64,000 bases of DNA from Denitratisoma sp. DHT3 (GTDB taxonomy: Bacteria; Pseudomonadota; Gammaproteobacteria; Burkholderiales; Rhodocyclaceae): NCBI RefSeq assembly GCF_007833355.1, contig NZ_CP020914.1, forward strand, positions 2,838,047 to 2,902,046. The letters are read 5' to 3'. Every line of letters starts with the position of its first letter. The stretch's first letter is position 1. The notes beneath the pieces are model-generated. The model was not told where the DNA came from and made no database searches. It saw only the letters and a list, made by a program, of their open reading frames with translations. A program made the translations under genes and the position numbers. This document shows, piece after piece, positions 54,274-63,103 of the stretch.

Positions 54274-55776
54274 TCAGGACGTTTCCTGATTGGGCACCAC
54301 CCAGGGCCGCTCGTCGGCCGCCAGCGGATCGTGATCGTGCAATTGCCGTTCCAGCACCGCCAGCGTGGCTTCGGAGGCGTCGGCGCCCTGCGCGGCGCGG
54401 TGCGCCACGCGCTCGCGCAATTGCGCCGGCGACGCCTGGCAGGCCAGGATGGCGAACGGCACGCGGGCCGTGCGGGCCAGGGCGTGAAAGGCATCGCGTT
54501 CCCGCCGCCGCAGGAAGGCGGCATCGACGATCACCGACCAACCGGCCGCCAGGATCCGTTCCGCCAAGTGCGCCAGTCGCTGGTAGGTATGCTGGTGGGC
54601 GGCAGCGGTGTACAACCCGCCGTCCAGCGGGGAACCGCTGTGGTCCAGCGCGGAGAGGCCGAACAGGCGCTTGCGCTCGACGTCGGAGCGCAGGCGGATG
54701 GTTGCCGCGTCCGCATCCGCCTGCAGGCGCCGCGCCGAGGCCCGGCTCTTGCCGCTGCCCGAGAGGCCCCAGGTGATGGTCAGGGTGGGGGCCGGCGGCC
54801 GGCTCAACCGTCGCGCCAGCGCCAGATAGTCGCGCGCCTGGCACGGTTCGCCGCCCTCCTGGGCGGCGCGGATCGCGGCCACCTTGGCCCGCACCAGAGC
54901 CCGGTAGACAGCGTAGAAGCGCAGTACCGCCAGGGCATCGAAATCGCCGCTCGCGGCCAGCCAGGCGTTGAGCCACCATGCGGCCAGGTCCGGCTTGCCG
55001 TGGTCGAGCAGATCGACATAGGTGAAGGCGACCTCGCTGGCCACGTCGATCCAGCGGAACCCCTCGTTGAACTCGATGCAGTCGAAAGGCAGCACGCGTT
55101 CGCCCAGCAGCACCAGATTGCCCAGATGCAGGTCGCCATGGCATTCGCGCACCCGGCCCTGGTCGTGGCGCCGGGCGAAGTCGGCCGCGCGGCGCAGGCA
55201 TTCGTCCGCGCTCCAGCGCGCCAGTTCCTCGATCAGGGGCTGATCATCGGGTGTCATCAGCTGTCGCAGCTCGGCGAAATTCTCCTCGGCGTCGGCGTGC
55301 ACCTGCTGCGGCGTTCCCCACGGCGCCCCGCTCGCCACGGCCGGCGCCTCGGCATGGCAGCGGGCCACGGTCGCTGCCAGATCGTCCAGATGCGCCGGCG
55401 TGAGCGCGTCGCGGGCGCAGACGTGATCCAGGCGCGCCGCCTCGTCGAAGCGCTCCATCTCGACCGCGTATTCAAGCACCGGCCCGCTGCCGTTCCAGCG
55501 CGGGTCGGCGCTGCTGCCGGTGATCCGCGCCACGCCGCGGTACAGCTGGGGCGCGTAGCGGCGGTTCAGGCGCAGTTCGGCCTCGCAGCAGGCACGGCGC
55601 CGGTCCAGGGTGCCGTAGTCGAGGAAGGGCAGGACGATCGGCTTCTTGATCTTGTACGCCCGCGTTCCCGCCAGCAGCAGCCAGGAGATATGGGTCTCCA
55701 CCAGGTCGACCCGCGTCGTCCCCGCGTCGTAGCGCGCGGGGTCCAGCAGGGCGGCGATCAGCGGCGATAGGGTCAT
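54274..55776 (-). CDS. APH-like/AAA kinase fusion protein
   Basis: 500 residues. The first two-thirds is an aminoglycoside-phosphotransferase-like kinase fold with the Brenner-type motif CHGDLHLGNLVLL and metal-binding FDCIEFN. The last third is an AAA_33 P-loop domain (about 325-495) with GLSGSGKS and DAAFLRRRERDAFHAL. This two-kinase fusion is widespread in proteobacteria and its substrate is not known; antibiotic resistance is unlikely. It is divergent from oxyR with 43 bp between starts, so shared redox control is possible. Confidence 0.85.
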   Translation of the reverse strand: MTLSPLIAALLDPARYDAGTTRVDLVETHISWLLLAGTRAYKIKKPIVLPFLDYGTLDRRRACCEAELRLNRRYAPQLYRGVARITGSSADPRWNGSGPVLEYAVEMERFDEAARLDHVCARDALTPAHLDDLAATVARCHAEAPAVASGAPWGTPQQVHADAEENFAELRQLMTPDDQPLIEELARWSADECLRRAADFARRHDQGRVRECHGDLHLGNLVLLGERVLPFDCIEFNEGFRWIDVASEVAFTYVDLLDHGKPDLAAWWLNAWLAASGDFDALAVLRFYAVYRALVRAKVAAIRAAQEGGEPCQARDYLALARRLSRPPAPTLTITWGLSGSGKSRASARRLQADADAATIRLRSDVERKRLFGLSALDHSGSPLDGGLYTAAAHQHTYQRLAHLAERILAAGWSVIVDAAFLRRRERDAFHALARTARVPFAILACQASPAQLRERVAHRAAQGADASEATLAVLERQLHDHDPLAADERPWVVPNQETS

Positions 55777-55819
55777 GATGCGTATTATGCGGCCCTGGAC
55801 GCATCGTTTTCACGCCATC

Positions 55820-56737
55820 ATGACCCTGACTGAACTGCGCTACATCATCGCCTTGGCCCAGGAGCGGCATTTCGGCCGCGCCGCCGACAAGTGCTCGGTG
55901 TCCCAACCTACCCTGTCGGTGGCGGTGAAGAAGCTGGAGGATGAACTGGGCGTGGCGCTCTTCGAGCGCGCGCCGCAGGAAGTGCGGGTCACCGAGATCG
56001 GCGCCCAGGTGGTGGCCCAGGCGGGCCGCGTGCTGGCCGAATGCGCCCGGCTGACCGAAGTGGCCGCCGCCGGCCGCGATCCCCTGGCCGGCTCGCTGCG
56101 ACTGGGCTGCATCTATACCATCGGCCCCTATCTGCTGTCGCGCCTGGTGCCCCTGCTGCGCGAGGCGGCGCCGGCGATGCCGCTGATCATCGAGGAGAAT
56201 TTCACCCAGCGCCTGCTGGAAAAGCTCAAGAACGGCGAGCTGGACGTGGCCATCCTCGCCCTGCCGGTCGAGGAGCCGGGGCTGGTGGCGCAGCCGGTCT
56301 ACGACGAGGTGTTCCGCGTGCTGCTGCCGGTGGGCCATCCCTGGGTCAAGCGCAAGGAGATCGAGCCGGCCCAACTGCTGGGGACGCCCCTGCTGATGCT
56401 GGGGCCGGGCAACTGCTTCCGCGACCAGGTGCTGGATCTATGCACCCCCGCCAATCTGCAGGCCGGCGCCTCGCCACACATCCTGGAGGGCAGCTCTCTG
56501 GAGACCATTCGCCACATGGTGGCCAGCGGCGTCGGCATCACCGTGATGCCGGCCTCGGCGGTGGATGGCATTCCCGCCAAGGATCCGCTGCTGCGCGTGC
56601 GGCCTTTCGTCGAGCCGCAGCCGACGCGGCGGGTGGGCCTGGTCTGGCGCAGCAGCTTTCCGCGCCATCGCGCCATCGACGTCGTGCGGTGCGCCTTGCT
56701 GGCGACGCGCCTGCCCGGCACCCGGCCGATCCGCTGA
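55820..56737 (+). CDS. oxyR: Hydrogen-peroxide-responsive regulator OxyR
   Basis: 305 residues, LysR family. The N-terminal HTH is TLTELRYIIALAQERHFGRA. The redox pair sits at C199 and C208 in GNCFRDQVLDLC, the same numbering as Escherichia coli OxyR, which supports the start at ATG 55820 over 55775. Oxidation to a disulfide would activate peroxide-defence genes. Rubredoxin follows 18 nt later. No katG or ahpC lies in the window. Confidence 0.94.
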   Translation: MTLTELRYIIALAQERHFGRAADKCSVSQPTLSVAVKKLEDELGVALFERAPQEVRVTEIGAQVVAQAGRVLAECARLTEVAAAGRDPLAGSLRLGCIYTIGPYLLSRLVPLLREAAPAMPLIIEENFTQRLLEKLKNGELDVAILALPVEEPGLVAQPVYDEVFRVLLPVGHPWVKRKEIEPAQLLGTPLLMLGPGNCFRDQVLDLCTPANLQAGASPHILEGSSLETIRHMVASGVGITVMPASAVDGIPAKDPLLRVRPFVEPQPTRRVGLVWRSSFPRHRAIDVVRCALLATRLPGTRPIR

Positions 56738-56755
56738 CGAACTGAAGGAGCAGTC

Positions 56756-56923
56756 ATGATGCGACGCTGGCAGTGTGTGGTTTGTGGTCATATCTACGAC
56801 GAAGCGGCGGGCGACCCCGAGCATGGCATCGCGCCTGGCACCCGCTGGGAGGACATTCCCGCCGACTGGTGCTGCCCCGAGTGCGGAGCGCCGAAGAGCG
56901 ACTTCGAACCGGTCGAATCCTGA
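56756..56923 (+). CDS. rubA: Rubredoxin
   Basis: 55 residues. Iron ligands are C7 and C10 (CVVCG) and C40 and C43 (CCPECG), with the conserved [16 protein letters not shown] between them. AAGGAG lies upstream of ATG 56756. It is a one-electron carrier, often supplying alkane hydroxylases or peroxide/superoxide-reducing enzymes. Position just after oxyR fits oxidative-stress use. An extra Cys (C39) precedes the second pair. Confidence 0.94.
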   Translation: MMRRWQCVVCGHIYDEAAGDPEHGIAPGTRWEDIPADWCCPECGAPKSDFEPVES

Positions 56924-56967
56924 GCGTCGGCCCGCGCCGTGCTCAACCCCTGACCCTGTCCGGTCTC

Positions 56968-57543
56968 ATGGAAGCTTTTCTCGTCTCGACCGGCATCGTC
57001 GCCCTGGCTGAAATCGGCGACAAGACCCAGCTGCTGTCCTTCATCCTGGCGGCCAAGTTTCGCAAGCCCCTGCCCATCGTCCTCGGCATCCTGGTGGCGA
57101 CCCTGGTCAATCACGGCTTTGCCGGCGCCGTGGGGACCTGGCTGACCTCCCTGATGGCGCCGCAGGCCCTGCGCTGGGTGCTGGGCCTGTCCTTCATCGG
57201 CATGGCGCTGTGGACCCTGGTCCCCGACAAATTCGAGGAGGACGAGGCCCGTCTCCCGCGCTGGGGCGTTTTCGGCTCCACCCTGGTGGCTTTCTTCCTC
57301 GCCGAAATGGGCGACAAGACCCAGGTCGCGACGGTGGTCCTGGCCGCCCAGTACCAGTCCCTGGCCTGGGTGGTCGTCGGCACCACGCTGGGCATGATGG
57401 CGGCCAACGTGCCGGCGGTGCTGCTCGGCGACCGCATCGCCCAGCATCTGCCGGTGCGGCTGGTGCATGGCATCGCGGCCCTGCTCTTCGCCGTCCTCGG
57501 TATCGCCACGCTGTTCGGTCTGGGCGACGGCCTGATCCCCTGA
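56968..57543 (+). CDS. GDT1/UPF0016 family divalent cation transporter
   Basis: 191 residues with six TM helices in two repeats, each carrying the family signature: ALAEIGDKTQLL (N half) and FLAEMGDKTQVA (C half), E-x-G-D-(K/R)-(T/S). Family members export or exchange Mn2+ or Ca2+ (GDT1, MneA). It lies 44 bp after rubredoxin and could limit manganese or iron-manganese balance during peroxide stress, which is inference. The start MEAFLVSTGIVALAEIG at 56968 is the natural one. Confidence 0.9.
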   Translation: MEAFLVSTGIVALAEIGDKTQLLSFILAAKFRKPLPIVLGILVATLVNHGFAGAVGTWLTSLMAPQALRWVLGLSFIGMALWTLVPDKFEEDEARLPRWGVFGSTLVAFFLAEMGDKTQVATVVLAAQYQSLAWVVVGTTLGMMAANVPAVLLGDRIAQHLPVRLVHGIAALLFAVLGIATLFGLGDGLIP

Positions 57544-57661
57544 GGCCCTGGGCGCCCTGCGGCATCGGCTGCGCTGGCGCGCCGCACGACGTGGCGGCGA
57601 TGAGGGGCATCGATGAGGTTTGCCGCAAGGACTGCCGGGGCAGTCCGGCTTCGGCCGGGGT

Positions 57662-58966
57662 TTATCCCAACCGGGCGATGCGGGATGCGGCCTCGTCGAT
57701 ACGCTTGCGTATCGACTCGACACAGGGAGAGAACCTGCCGGAGAAACCATCGCAATCGCTGACCATGGCAAAGAACATTTCAGCCAAACGCAGCGCCTCG
57801 CGCCAAGTGTCACCATCGACCGAAGCGGACAGTGAAACCGGCGGAAGCGTATCGACGAGTGCGCCTCCACTTCCAGGGGCAAACCCCATGGGCAGAACAT
57901 CGTAAGCCGGCGCGAGCTGATACGGGCGGCCGTGACGACTTACAAACGATAGATTCCCCGCGTGCATGTCGGTATTGCCGATGAGGGTTCCGAATGCCCA
58001 AAGCAGTGCAGAACCAGCGACGGCGTCGGCATGGACATGGCCGGCAGCGACAAGTCGACTTACCAGCGACGGCCAGGGAGCCGAAACGTCTCCGACGAAT
58101 TCCGCATCGAGCGCGCGCAGAGAGAACACGCCAACGCGGCCTAGCTGACCGATGCGGTCGAATCGCGGCACTTCCAGGAATCGCTGACCACCGAAATCGA
58201 AAACCTCGGTTTCGACGCCAAGCACCGAAAGCGCCAGATGCTCGGCAAGCAGCAGGTCGCGCCATCGCTCGCTGACGGGGTTATCGTCTGGCGCCGAAAA
58301 TTTCACCAGCGCATGACCGCGCGCCGTATATGCGCAGAACTTCGGCTGCTTGCCACCCGCGGACGAGCCGGGAACCTCCCCGGCGCCGGCGGCACGCGCA
58401 AGCGCGGGATAGTCGGCAGCCCTATCGACTGGGAGCGGGGCCGGCATTCCAATGAATCGATCGCGCGCCAGTTCCCCGATCAACAGGTTGCCGATTGCGT
58501 CATGGCCATGCGCCAGCAGCGCCCTGATGACTTCAGTGTCGCCCCAATGCTCCGGGTTTCCCGGCAAGCCGAGACTGGCGGCGTACGTCGATGCGTAGGC
58601 CCGGCCGAGATAGCCCTGTGGCCGCATATCGAACAGCCACCAGGGTAGCCCGTCGCTATGAAGCGTCACGCCGTCGGCCTGCACCATGACGAACCCATCC
58701 GGGCGCACAGGAACGAGTGTGCCAAGCTCCCGAATCAGCCCCTCATCGCCAACGCGGAAAACCGGGGCCGACGCGAAGCCGCGAGACGTGTCCCGCAGGG
58801 CGTAACGAATAGAGGAGCCGGACCCAATCCGGATCACCTCGTCGCCAAGCGCAGCCAGCGCCCGCGAAACCGTCGGCTGGCTGATTCCAGTCTTCTCAAC
58901 GATCTGGCGAGAGGCTATCGGCCCTTGACCGAGCAGCAGGCGAATCGAGTCGGAATGGCGAGCCAC
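57662..58966 (-). CDS. HipA-like kinase with N-terminal HTH (YjjJ type)
   Basis: About 434 residues from GTG 58966. The N-terminal winged HTH (QIVEKTGISQPTVSRALAAL) is fused to a HipA kinase fold with GSSAGGKQPKF (nucleotide loop), NTDMHAGNLSF (catalytic Asp) and PAYDVLP (metal Asp). No separate HipB gene is adjacent; the built-in HTH may replace it, as in YjjJ/HipH. HipA relatives phosphorylate tRNA synthetases and arrest growth. ATG 59020 would add 18 residues made by the tandem repeats and is less likely; neither start has a clear ribosome-binding site. Confidence 0.83.
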   Translation of the reverse strand: MARHSDSIRLLLGQGPIASRQIVEKTGISQPTVSRALAALGDEVIRIGSGSSIRYALRDTSRGFASAPVFRVGDEGLIRELGTLVPVRPDGFVMVQADGVTLHSDGLPWWLFDMRPQGYLGRAYASTYAASLGLPGNPEHWGDTEVIRALLAHGHDAIGNLLIGELARDRFIGMPAPLPVDRAADYPALARAAGAGEVPGSSAGGKQPKFCAYTARGHALVKFSAPDDNPVSERWRDLLLAEHLALSVLGVETEVFDFGGQRFLEVPRFDRIGQLGRVGVFSLRALDAEFVGDVSAPWPSLVSRLVAAGHVHADAVAGSALLWAFGTLIGNTDMHAGNLSFVSRHGRPYQLAPAYDVLPMGFAPGSGGALVDTLPPVSLSASVDGDTWREALRLAEMFFAMVSDCDGFSGRFSPCVESIRKRIDEAASRIARLG

Positions 58967-58973
58967 GGTGATG

Positions 58974-58997
58974 AATAGGTAAGTGAATAGATAAGTG
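58974..58997. repeat. 12-bp tandem repeat at hipA-like start
   Basis: GAATAGGTAAGT GAATAGATAAGT in tandem, followed by GAAT, lies 7-30 bp upstream of GTG 58966. Its position over the expected promoter/5' end suggests an operator for the protein's own HTH domain, but this is inference. Confidence 0.55.
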
Positions 58998-59167
58998 AAT
59001 GAGAATTGTAGCTGCTCCATGGCAACCAGTCACTACATTTTCTGCGCAATCGGGAGCGTGAATTCGTTACATCGAGGCGCTGCCATTCATCCCGATTCAC
59101 GTCGCATGGCAGATAATCGAAGCGTTGCCGATTGACTGAAACACCATAAACCACTAAGGGCCAATTC

Positions 59168-59608
59168 ATGGCGAACATCGCTGCACTACTCAAGCAGGAA
59201 ATATCGCGCCTCGTCCGTAAAGAACTCAGGAGCGAAACCGAGGCACTCAAGAAGGCAAACGCCCGTTACCGTGCCGAGATCGCCGAACTCAAGCGTCGGG
59301 TCGGTACGCTTGAACAACAGTTCAAAGCTCTCGAACGACAAAACCACAAGCAAGCACCCAATGCAGTTCAAGCCAATGAGCCCGACGGCAATCTCCGTTT
59401 TCGTGCCGACGGCCTGAAAAAACATCGTGAGCGTCTCGGCTTGTCTGCGGCCGCGCTCGGTTCGATTCTGGGAACATCCCTGCAAACCATTTACAACTGG
59501 GAAACCGGCAAGACGCGGCCAAGCAAGGAACAGGTTGCCAAGATCGCTGTCCTGCGCAAGATGGGCAAGCGGGAAGTGCAGGCACGCCTGCAAGCCATGC
59601 AGGCGTGA
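59168..59608 (+). CDS. Small HTH (XRE-like) regulator with coiled coil
   Basis: 146 residues. A coiled coil (about 1-65: EIAELKRRVGTLEQQFKALE) is followed by a Cro/CI-type HTH (about 80-130: LGLSAAALGSILGTSLQTIY, NWETGKTRP). It is likely a dimeric DNA-binding protein. It is divergent from the HipA-like gene with about 200 bp between starts, so it could regulate it or be its partner, but gene order alone does not prove this. Confidence 0.72.
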   Translation: MANIAALLKQEISRLVRKELRSETEALKKANARYRAEIAELKRRVGTLEQQFKALERQNHKQAPNAVQANEPDGNLRFRADGLKKHRERLGLSAAALGSILGTSLQTIYNWETGKTRPSKEQVAKIAVLRKMGKREVQARLQAMQA

Positions 59609-59876
59609 ATTTCCTGTCATGCAGAAACAACTGGCTGACTTGTGGTTCGGCCTATCGGCCTGGTATTACCGGGCGGCGCCACTTCTGATGGTCGGGTTTA
59701 TCGACGATCCGGCCATGCTGGCGCTGGCATTCTGCTGATTCAATGGCGGCGCGTCTCAAACATCTCTGGCTGAAGATGCGGGCTTGGATGCGCTCGAATG
59801 CGGAGGCTCATGCCAAAGCGCCGACATCCCCTTGTTGCTCATCGCCACCGATGGACCACAAAAGGAAATCCAAGGC

Positions 59877-60257
59877 ATGACCGACGAGCGAATGCGCATC
59901 GACAAGTGGCTGTGGGTGGCCCGCTTCTTCAAGACGCGCAGCCTGGCGGCGACCGCCATCGCCAGCCACAGGATCAAGTGCAACGGTGAGCATGTCAAGC
60001 CGGCCCGGGAGCTCAAGGCCGGTGACGAACTGGAAATCACCATTGGTCAGACCATCTTCGTCGTGATCGTCCAAGGCATGGCTGAACAACGCCGACCGGC
60101 GCCGGAGGCGCGACTGCTTTACGAAGAAACACCCGAAAGCGAAGCTCGGCGGCTGCGTGAGCAGGAACTGAAAAAGCTGGCACCGGTACCGGGATCGGAC
60201 CTCAGGGGCCGACCGACCAAGCGGGAAGGTCGTTTGATTCGGGGATTAAAGGGATAA
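59877..60257 (+). CDS. hslR: Heat-shock ribosome-associated protein Hsp15
   Basis: 126 residues. The S4 RNA-binding domain opens with RIDKWLWVARFFKTRSLAAT and contains RIKCNGEHVKPARELKAGD. Hsp15 binds stalled 50S subunits carrying peptidyl-tRNA. The C-terminal basic tail is present. ATG 59877 is preceded by AAAGGAAAT and AAGG. It is followed by a strong hairpin and a second terminator shared with amt. Confidence 0.9.
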   Translation: MTDERMRIDKWLWVARFFKTRSLAATAIASHRIKCNGEHVKPARELKAGDELEITIGQTIFVVIVQGMAEQRRPAPEARLLYEETPESEARRLREQELKKLAPVPGSDLRGRPTKREGRLIRGLKG

Positions 60258-60276
60258 CAAGGGGTAACCGCAAAAC

Positions 60277-60303
60277 CTGGCGGCCTCGTTCGGAGGCCGC
60301 CAG
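60277..60303 (+). terminator. Hairpin after hslR
   Basis: CTGGCGGCCTC and GAGGCCGCCAG form an 11-bp perfect stem around GTTCG. No good T-tract follows on the plus strand, so it may act with rho or as an mRNA stabiliser. Confidence 0.6.
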
Positions 60304-60309
60304 GAAGTA

Positions 60310-60342
60310 GCAAAAAAGCAAAGCCCGGTATTCCGGGCCTTG
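60310..60342 (-). terminator. Rho-independent terminator of amt
   Basis: On the minus strand, GCCCGG-AATA-CCGGGC is followed by TTTGCTTTTTTGC, a stem-loop with a T-rich tail placed just after the amt stop. It fits termination of the minus-strand amt transcript. Confidence 0.75.
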
Positions 60343-60379
60343 CTGCATTACCACCCGCCGAATTTCTGTCTCTCAATCG

Positions 60380-61582
60380 TCACCACAGCGTCTCCCGCTC
60401 CGCGGTGGCGGTGATCTTGTGGATGGTGAGGTCGGCGCCTTCGTATTCCTCTTCCGGGTCGAGGCGGATGCCCACCGTTTTTTTCAGCAGGCCGTAGATG
60501 GCCAGGCCGCCGGTGAAGGCGATGGCGATGCCGAGCGCGGTGCCGATCAGTTGGGCGCCGAAGCTGACGCCGCCCAGGCCGCCCAGGGCGTGCTGGCCGA
60601 AGATGCCGGCGGCGATGCCGCCCCAGGCGCCGCACAGGCCGTGCAGGGGCCAGACGCCCAGTACGTCGTCGATCTTCCAGCGGTTCTGGGTCAGGGTGAA
60701 CAGTTGGACGAAGAGCACGCCCGCCACCACGCCCGTCGCCAGGGCGCCCAGCGGATGCATCAGGTCGGAGCCGGCGCAGACGGCGACCAGGCCGGCCAGG
60801 GGGCCGTTATGGACGAAGCCGGGGTCGTTCCGGCCCAGCACCAGGGCGGCCAGGGTGCCGCCCACCATCGCCATCAGCGAGTTCATCGCCACCAGGCCGG
60901 AGATCTTGTCCAGGGTCTGCGCGCTCATCATGTTGAAGCCGAACCAGCCCACGATCAGAATCCAGGCGCCCAGGGCGAGGAAGGGAATGCTGGACGGCGG
61001 ATGCGCGGCGATTGCGCCGTCCCGGGCATAGCGCCCGCGCCGGGCGCCCAGCATCAGCACGGCGGCCAGGCCGATCCAGCCGCCCACCGCATGGACCACG
61101 ACGGAGCCGGCGAAGTCGTGGAAGTTGGCGCCGGTGGCGGCTTTCAGCCAATCCTGGATGCCCAGGGCGTTGTTCCAGGCGATGCCTTCGAAGAAGGGGT
61201 AGAGGAAACCGACCAGCAGGAAGGTGGCGGCCATCTGGGGATTGAACTTGGCCCGCTCGGCGATGCCGCCGGAGACGATGGCGGGGATCGCGGCGGCGAA
61301 GGTGAGCAGGAAGAAGAACCGAGTCAGTTCGAAGCCGCTTTTCTGCGCCAGTTGCTCGGCATCGACGAAGAAGTGCACGCCGTAGGCGATGCCGTAACCG
61401 ATGAAAAAGTAGGCCAGGGTGGATACCGCGAAATCGCTGAGAATCTTCACCAGGGCGTTGACCTGGTTCTTCTTGCGCACCGTGCCCAGTTCCAGAAAGG
61501 CGAAGCCGGCATGCATGGCCAGGATCATGATGGCGCCGAGGAGGATGAACAGCACGTCGGCGGAGGTCTTCAGGGGTTCCAT
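60380..61582 (-). CDS. amt: Ammonium transporter Amt
   Basis: 400 residues with 11 TM helices. Conserved blocks: AFLELGTVRKKNQVN (start of TM1-2), GGIAERAKFNPQM, the twin-His region DFAGSVVVHAVGG (first pore His) and PLHGLCGAWGG (second pore His). It moves NH4+/NH3 across the inner membrane. No glnK (PII) gene is adjacent, which is unusual for amtB operons. The start MEPLKTSADVLFILLGA at 61582 is used; there is no cleavable signal peptide. Confidence 0.93.
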   Translation of the reverse strand: MEPLKTSADVLFILLGAIMILAMHAGFAFLELGTVRKKNQVNALVKILSDFAVSTLAYFFIGYGIAYGVHFFVDAEQLAQKSGFELTRFFFLLTFAAAIPAIVSGGIAERAKFNPQMAATFLLVGFLYPFFEGIAWNNALGIQDWLKAATGANFHDFAGSVVVHAVGGWIGLAAVLMLGARRGRYARDGAIAAHPPSSIPFLALGAWILIVGWFGFNMMSAQTLDKISGLVAMNSLMAMVGGTLAALVLGRNDPGFVHNGPLAGLVAVCAGSDLMHPLGALATGVVAGVLFVQLFTLTQNRWKIDDVLGVWPLHGLCGAWGGIAAGIFGQHALGGLGGVSFGAQLIGTALGIAIAFTGGLAIYGLLKKTVGIRLDPEEEYEGADLTIHKITATAERETLW

Positions 61583-61679
61583 GGAGTGCTCCGTTGCTCA
61601 ATGGGGCACCGATCAGCAACAACCGTACCCAGGGCCTCGGGCTTTGCGATTCAAGGGGTTGCGGAGCGGTATCAACGAA

Positions 61680-61702
61680 AATGGCACCGTTGCGGTGCCA
61701 TT
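61680..61702 (-). terminator. Rho-independent terminator of mltA
   Basis: AATGGCACCG-TTG-CGGTGCCATT is a perfect 10-bp stem. Read on the minus strand it is followed by TTCGTTG, a short T-rich tail, about 40 nt past the mltA stop. Confidence 0.7.
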
Positions 61703-61742
61703 CGTGATTCGGGATGCACGGTCATGGTGCCTCCGGCCGCAC

Positions 61743-62942
61743 TCAGGGAGCGCCGCCCTCTTCCGGTGCGTAGCCTTTGGGCAACAGGGCCCACATCCGC
61801 CCTTTTTGCTTCATGCGGCCAGCCTTGGCGCCGGCGTCGAGGCCGCTGCCCCAGTAGAAATCGGCGCGTACCGGGCCGCGGATTGCGCCGCCGGTGTCCT
61901 GGGCCAGCATCAAGCGGCGCAACGGCGTCTCGCTCAGGGGCTGCGTGGTGTCCAGCCACACCGGTGCGCCCAGCGGCGTGGTCCGCCGGTCCACGGCGAT
62001 ACTGCGTTCCGGCGTCAGCGCCACGCCCAGCGCACCGGGCGGGCCGTTGCCGGCGACCGGTAGTTCGCGGAAGAACACCAGGCTGGGATTGGCGTTGAGC
62101 AGTTCCTGCAGGCGCCCCGGATTGTTCTCCGCCCACTGGCGGATGCCTTGCATCGATGCCTGTTCGGCCTTGAGTTCGCCCCGGTCGATCAGCCATTTGC
62201 CGATGGAACGATAGGGATGTCCATTCTGGTCGGCGTAGCCGATGCGGATGCGGCCGCCATCGCTGAGCTGCACCTGGCCGGAGCCCTGGATCTGCAGGAA
62301 AAAGAAATCCAGCGGGTCGTTCACCCAGAGCAGGGCGTCGGCAGCGCGGCGGCTTTCCTGCCGGCCCCATTCGGCGCGCGAGTAGTAGGGCACCAGCTTG
62401 CGGCCCTCAATGCGGCCGCGTAGGCGCATATGCTTGAGTTCCGGATAAAGCCCGGCGAGGTCCACCGTGATCAGGTCGTCCGGCGGGGCGAAGACGGGGA
62501 TGCCGTACGCCTTGCCGCGCTTGCGGCTGCCTTTGACGACAGGCTCGTAATAGCCGGTGACCAGGCCCTCGCGGCTGCCGTCGGGATTGACCAGCACCCA
62601 GGGCTGGAACCGGGCCTCGAACCAGGCGCGGACATCGAACGGCTCCTGCTGCGCGGCGCGTGCGGCGCCGCAGGTGTCTTTCCACAGGGGCTGCCGGGCG
62701 AGCGCGTTGCAGGAGGCGAGGAAGGCGTCGAAGCTGGCCACCAGGTCCGCGGGCGCGGCTTCGCTCCAGCCGGGCAGGTCGGCCCAGGTTGCGTCTTGCA
62801 GCGGTTTGGCCGCCGGTTTGGGAACTTCCGGCGTCGGGCAGACCGGACAGGGCTGCGCCGCCTCCGGCGCCGGCCGGGGGCCGGGCGCGGCACAGCCGGC
62901 GAGGAGGGTCAGCAACAGCAGCAGGGGCGGAAGGTAGGGCAT
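61743..62942 (-). CDS. mltA: Lytic murein transglycosylase MltA (lipoprotein)
   Basis: 399 residues. The lipobox LLAGC puts the lipidated Cys at 17, so Lgt would modify it. The MltA domain contains VTGYYEPVVKGS, FFLQIQGSGQVQL and GYADQNGHPYRSIG. The 3D domain follows at the C-terminus (LAQDTGGAIRGPVRADFYWG) with its catalytic Asp triad. It cleaves peptidoglycan glycan strands to anhydromuropeptides at the outer membrane. A Pro-rich linker follows the lipobox. Confidence 0.94.
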   Translation of the reverse strand: MPYLPPLLLLLTLLAGCAAPGPRPAPEAAQPCPVCPTPEVPKPAAKPLQDATWADLPGWSEAAPADLVASFDAFLASCNALARQPLWKDTCGAARAAQQEPFDVRAWFEARFQPWVLVNPDGSREGLVTGYYEPVVKGSRKRGKAYGIPVFAPPDDLITVDLAGLYPELKHMRLRGRIEGRKLVPYYSRAEWGRQESRRAADALLWVNDPLDFFFLQIQGSGQVQLSDGGRIRIGYADQNGHPYRSIGKWLIDRGELKAEQASMQGIRQWAENNPGRLQELLNANPSLVFFRELPVAGNGPPGALGVALTPERSIAVDRRTTPLGAPVWLDTTQPLSETPLRRLMLAQDTGGAIRGPVRADFYWGSGLDAGAKAGRMKQKGRMWALLPKGYAPEEGGAP

Positions 62943-62992
62943 GTTCTGTTAAAATTCGCGGGCAATTTTTTGGCAGTTCCTCGAATTATCCC

Positions 62993-63103
62993 ATGGCAAT
63001 TCCCCTGACGTTCGCGCTGTCCCTGCTTCTCCTCGTTCCCCTCTGGTATGTATGGCCGAAAGGTTCGGACAACGATGACTCCCGGCCCGGTCGCCGAGAC
63101 TGA
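62993..63103 (+). CDS. Possible single-TM small protein
   Basis: 36 residues: MAIPLTFALSLLLLVPLWYV, then WPKGSDNDDSRPGRRD. One hydrophobic helix and an acidic/basic tail give a credible small membrane protein. It overlaps the start of the DUF815 gene in another frame and has no clear ribosome-binding site. It could equally be noise in the promoter region. Unknown function. Confidence 0.3.
   Translation: MAIPLTFALSLLLLVPLWYVWPKGSDNDDSRPGRRD

Noticed and set aside
54274..55776. Aminoglycoside resistance gene
   Set aside because: The APH-like fold is fused to an AAA_33 P-loop domain, a widespread housekeeping fusion of unknown substrate, not a resistance kinase.
59619..59738. 39-codon frame MQKQLADLWFGLSAWYYRAA after the HTH regulator
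   Set aside because: No ribosome-binding site, no recognisable family, and it lies in a short intergenic gap. Not enough to call a gene.
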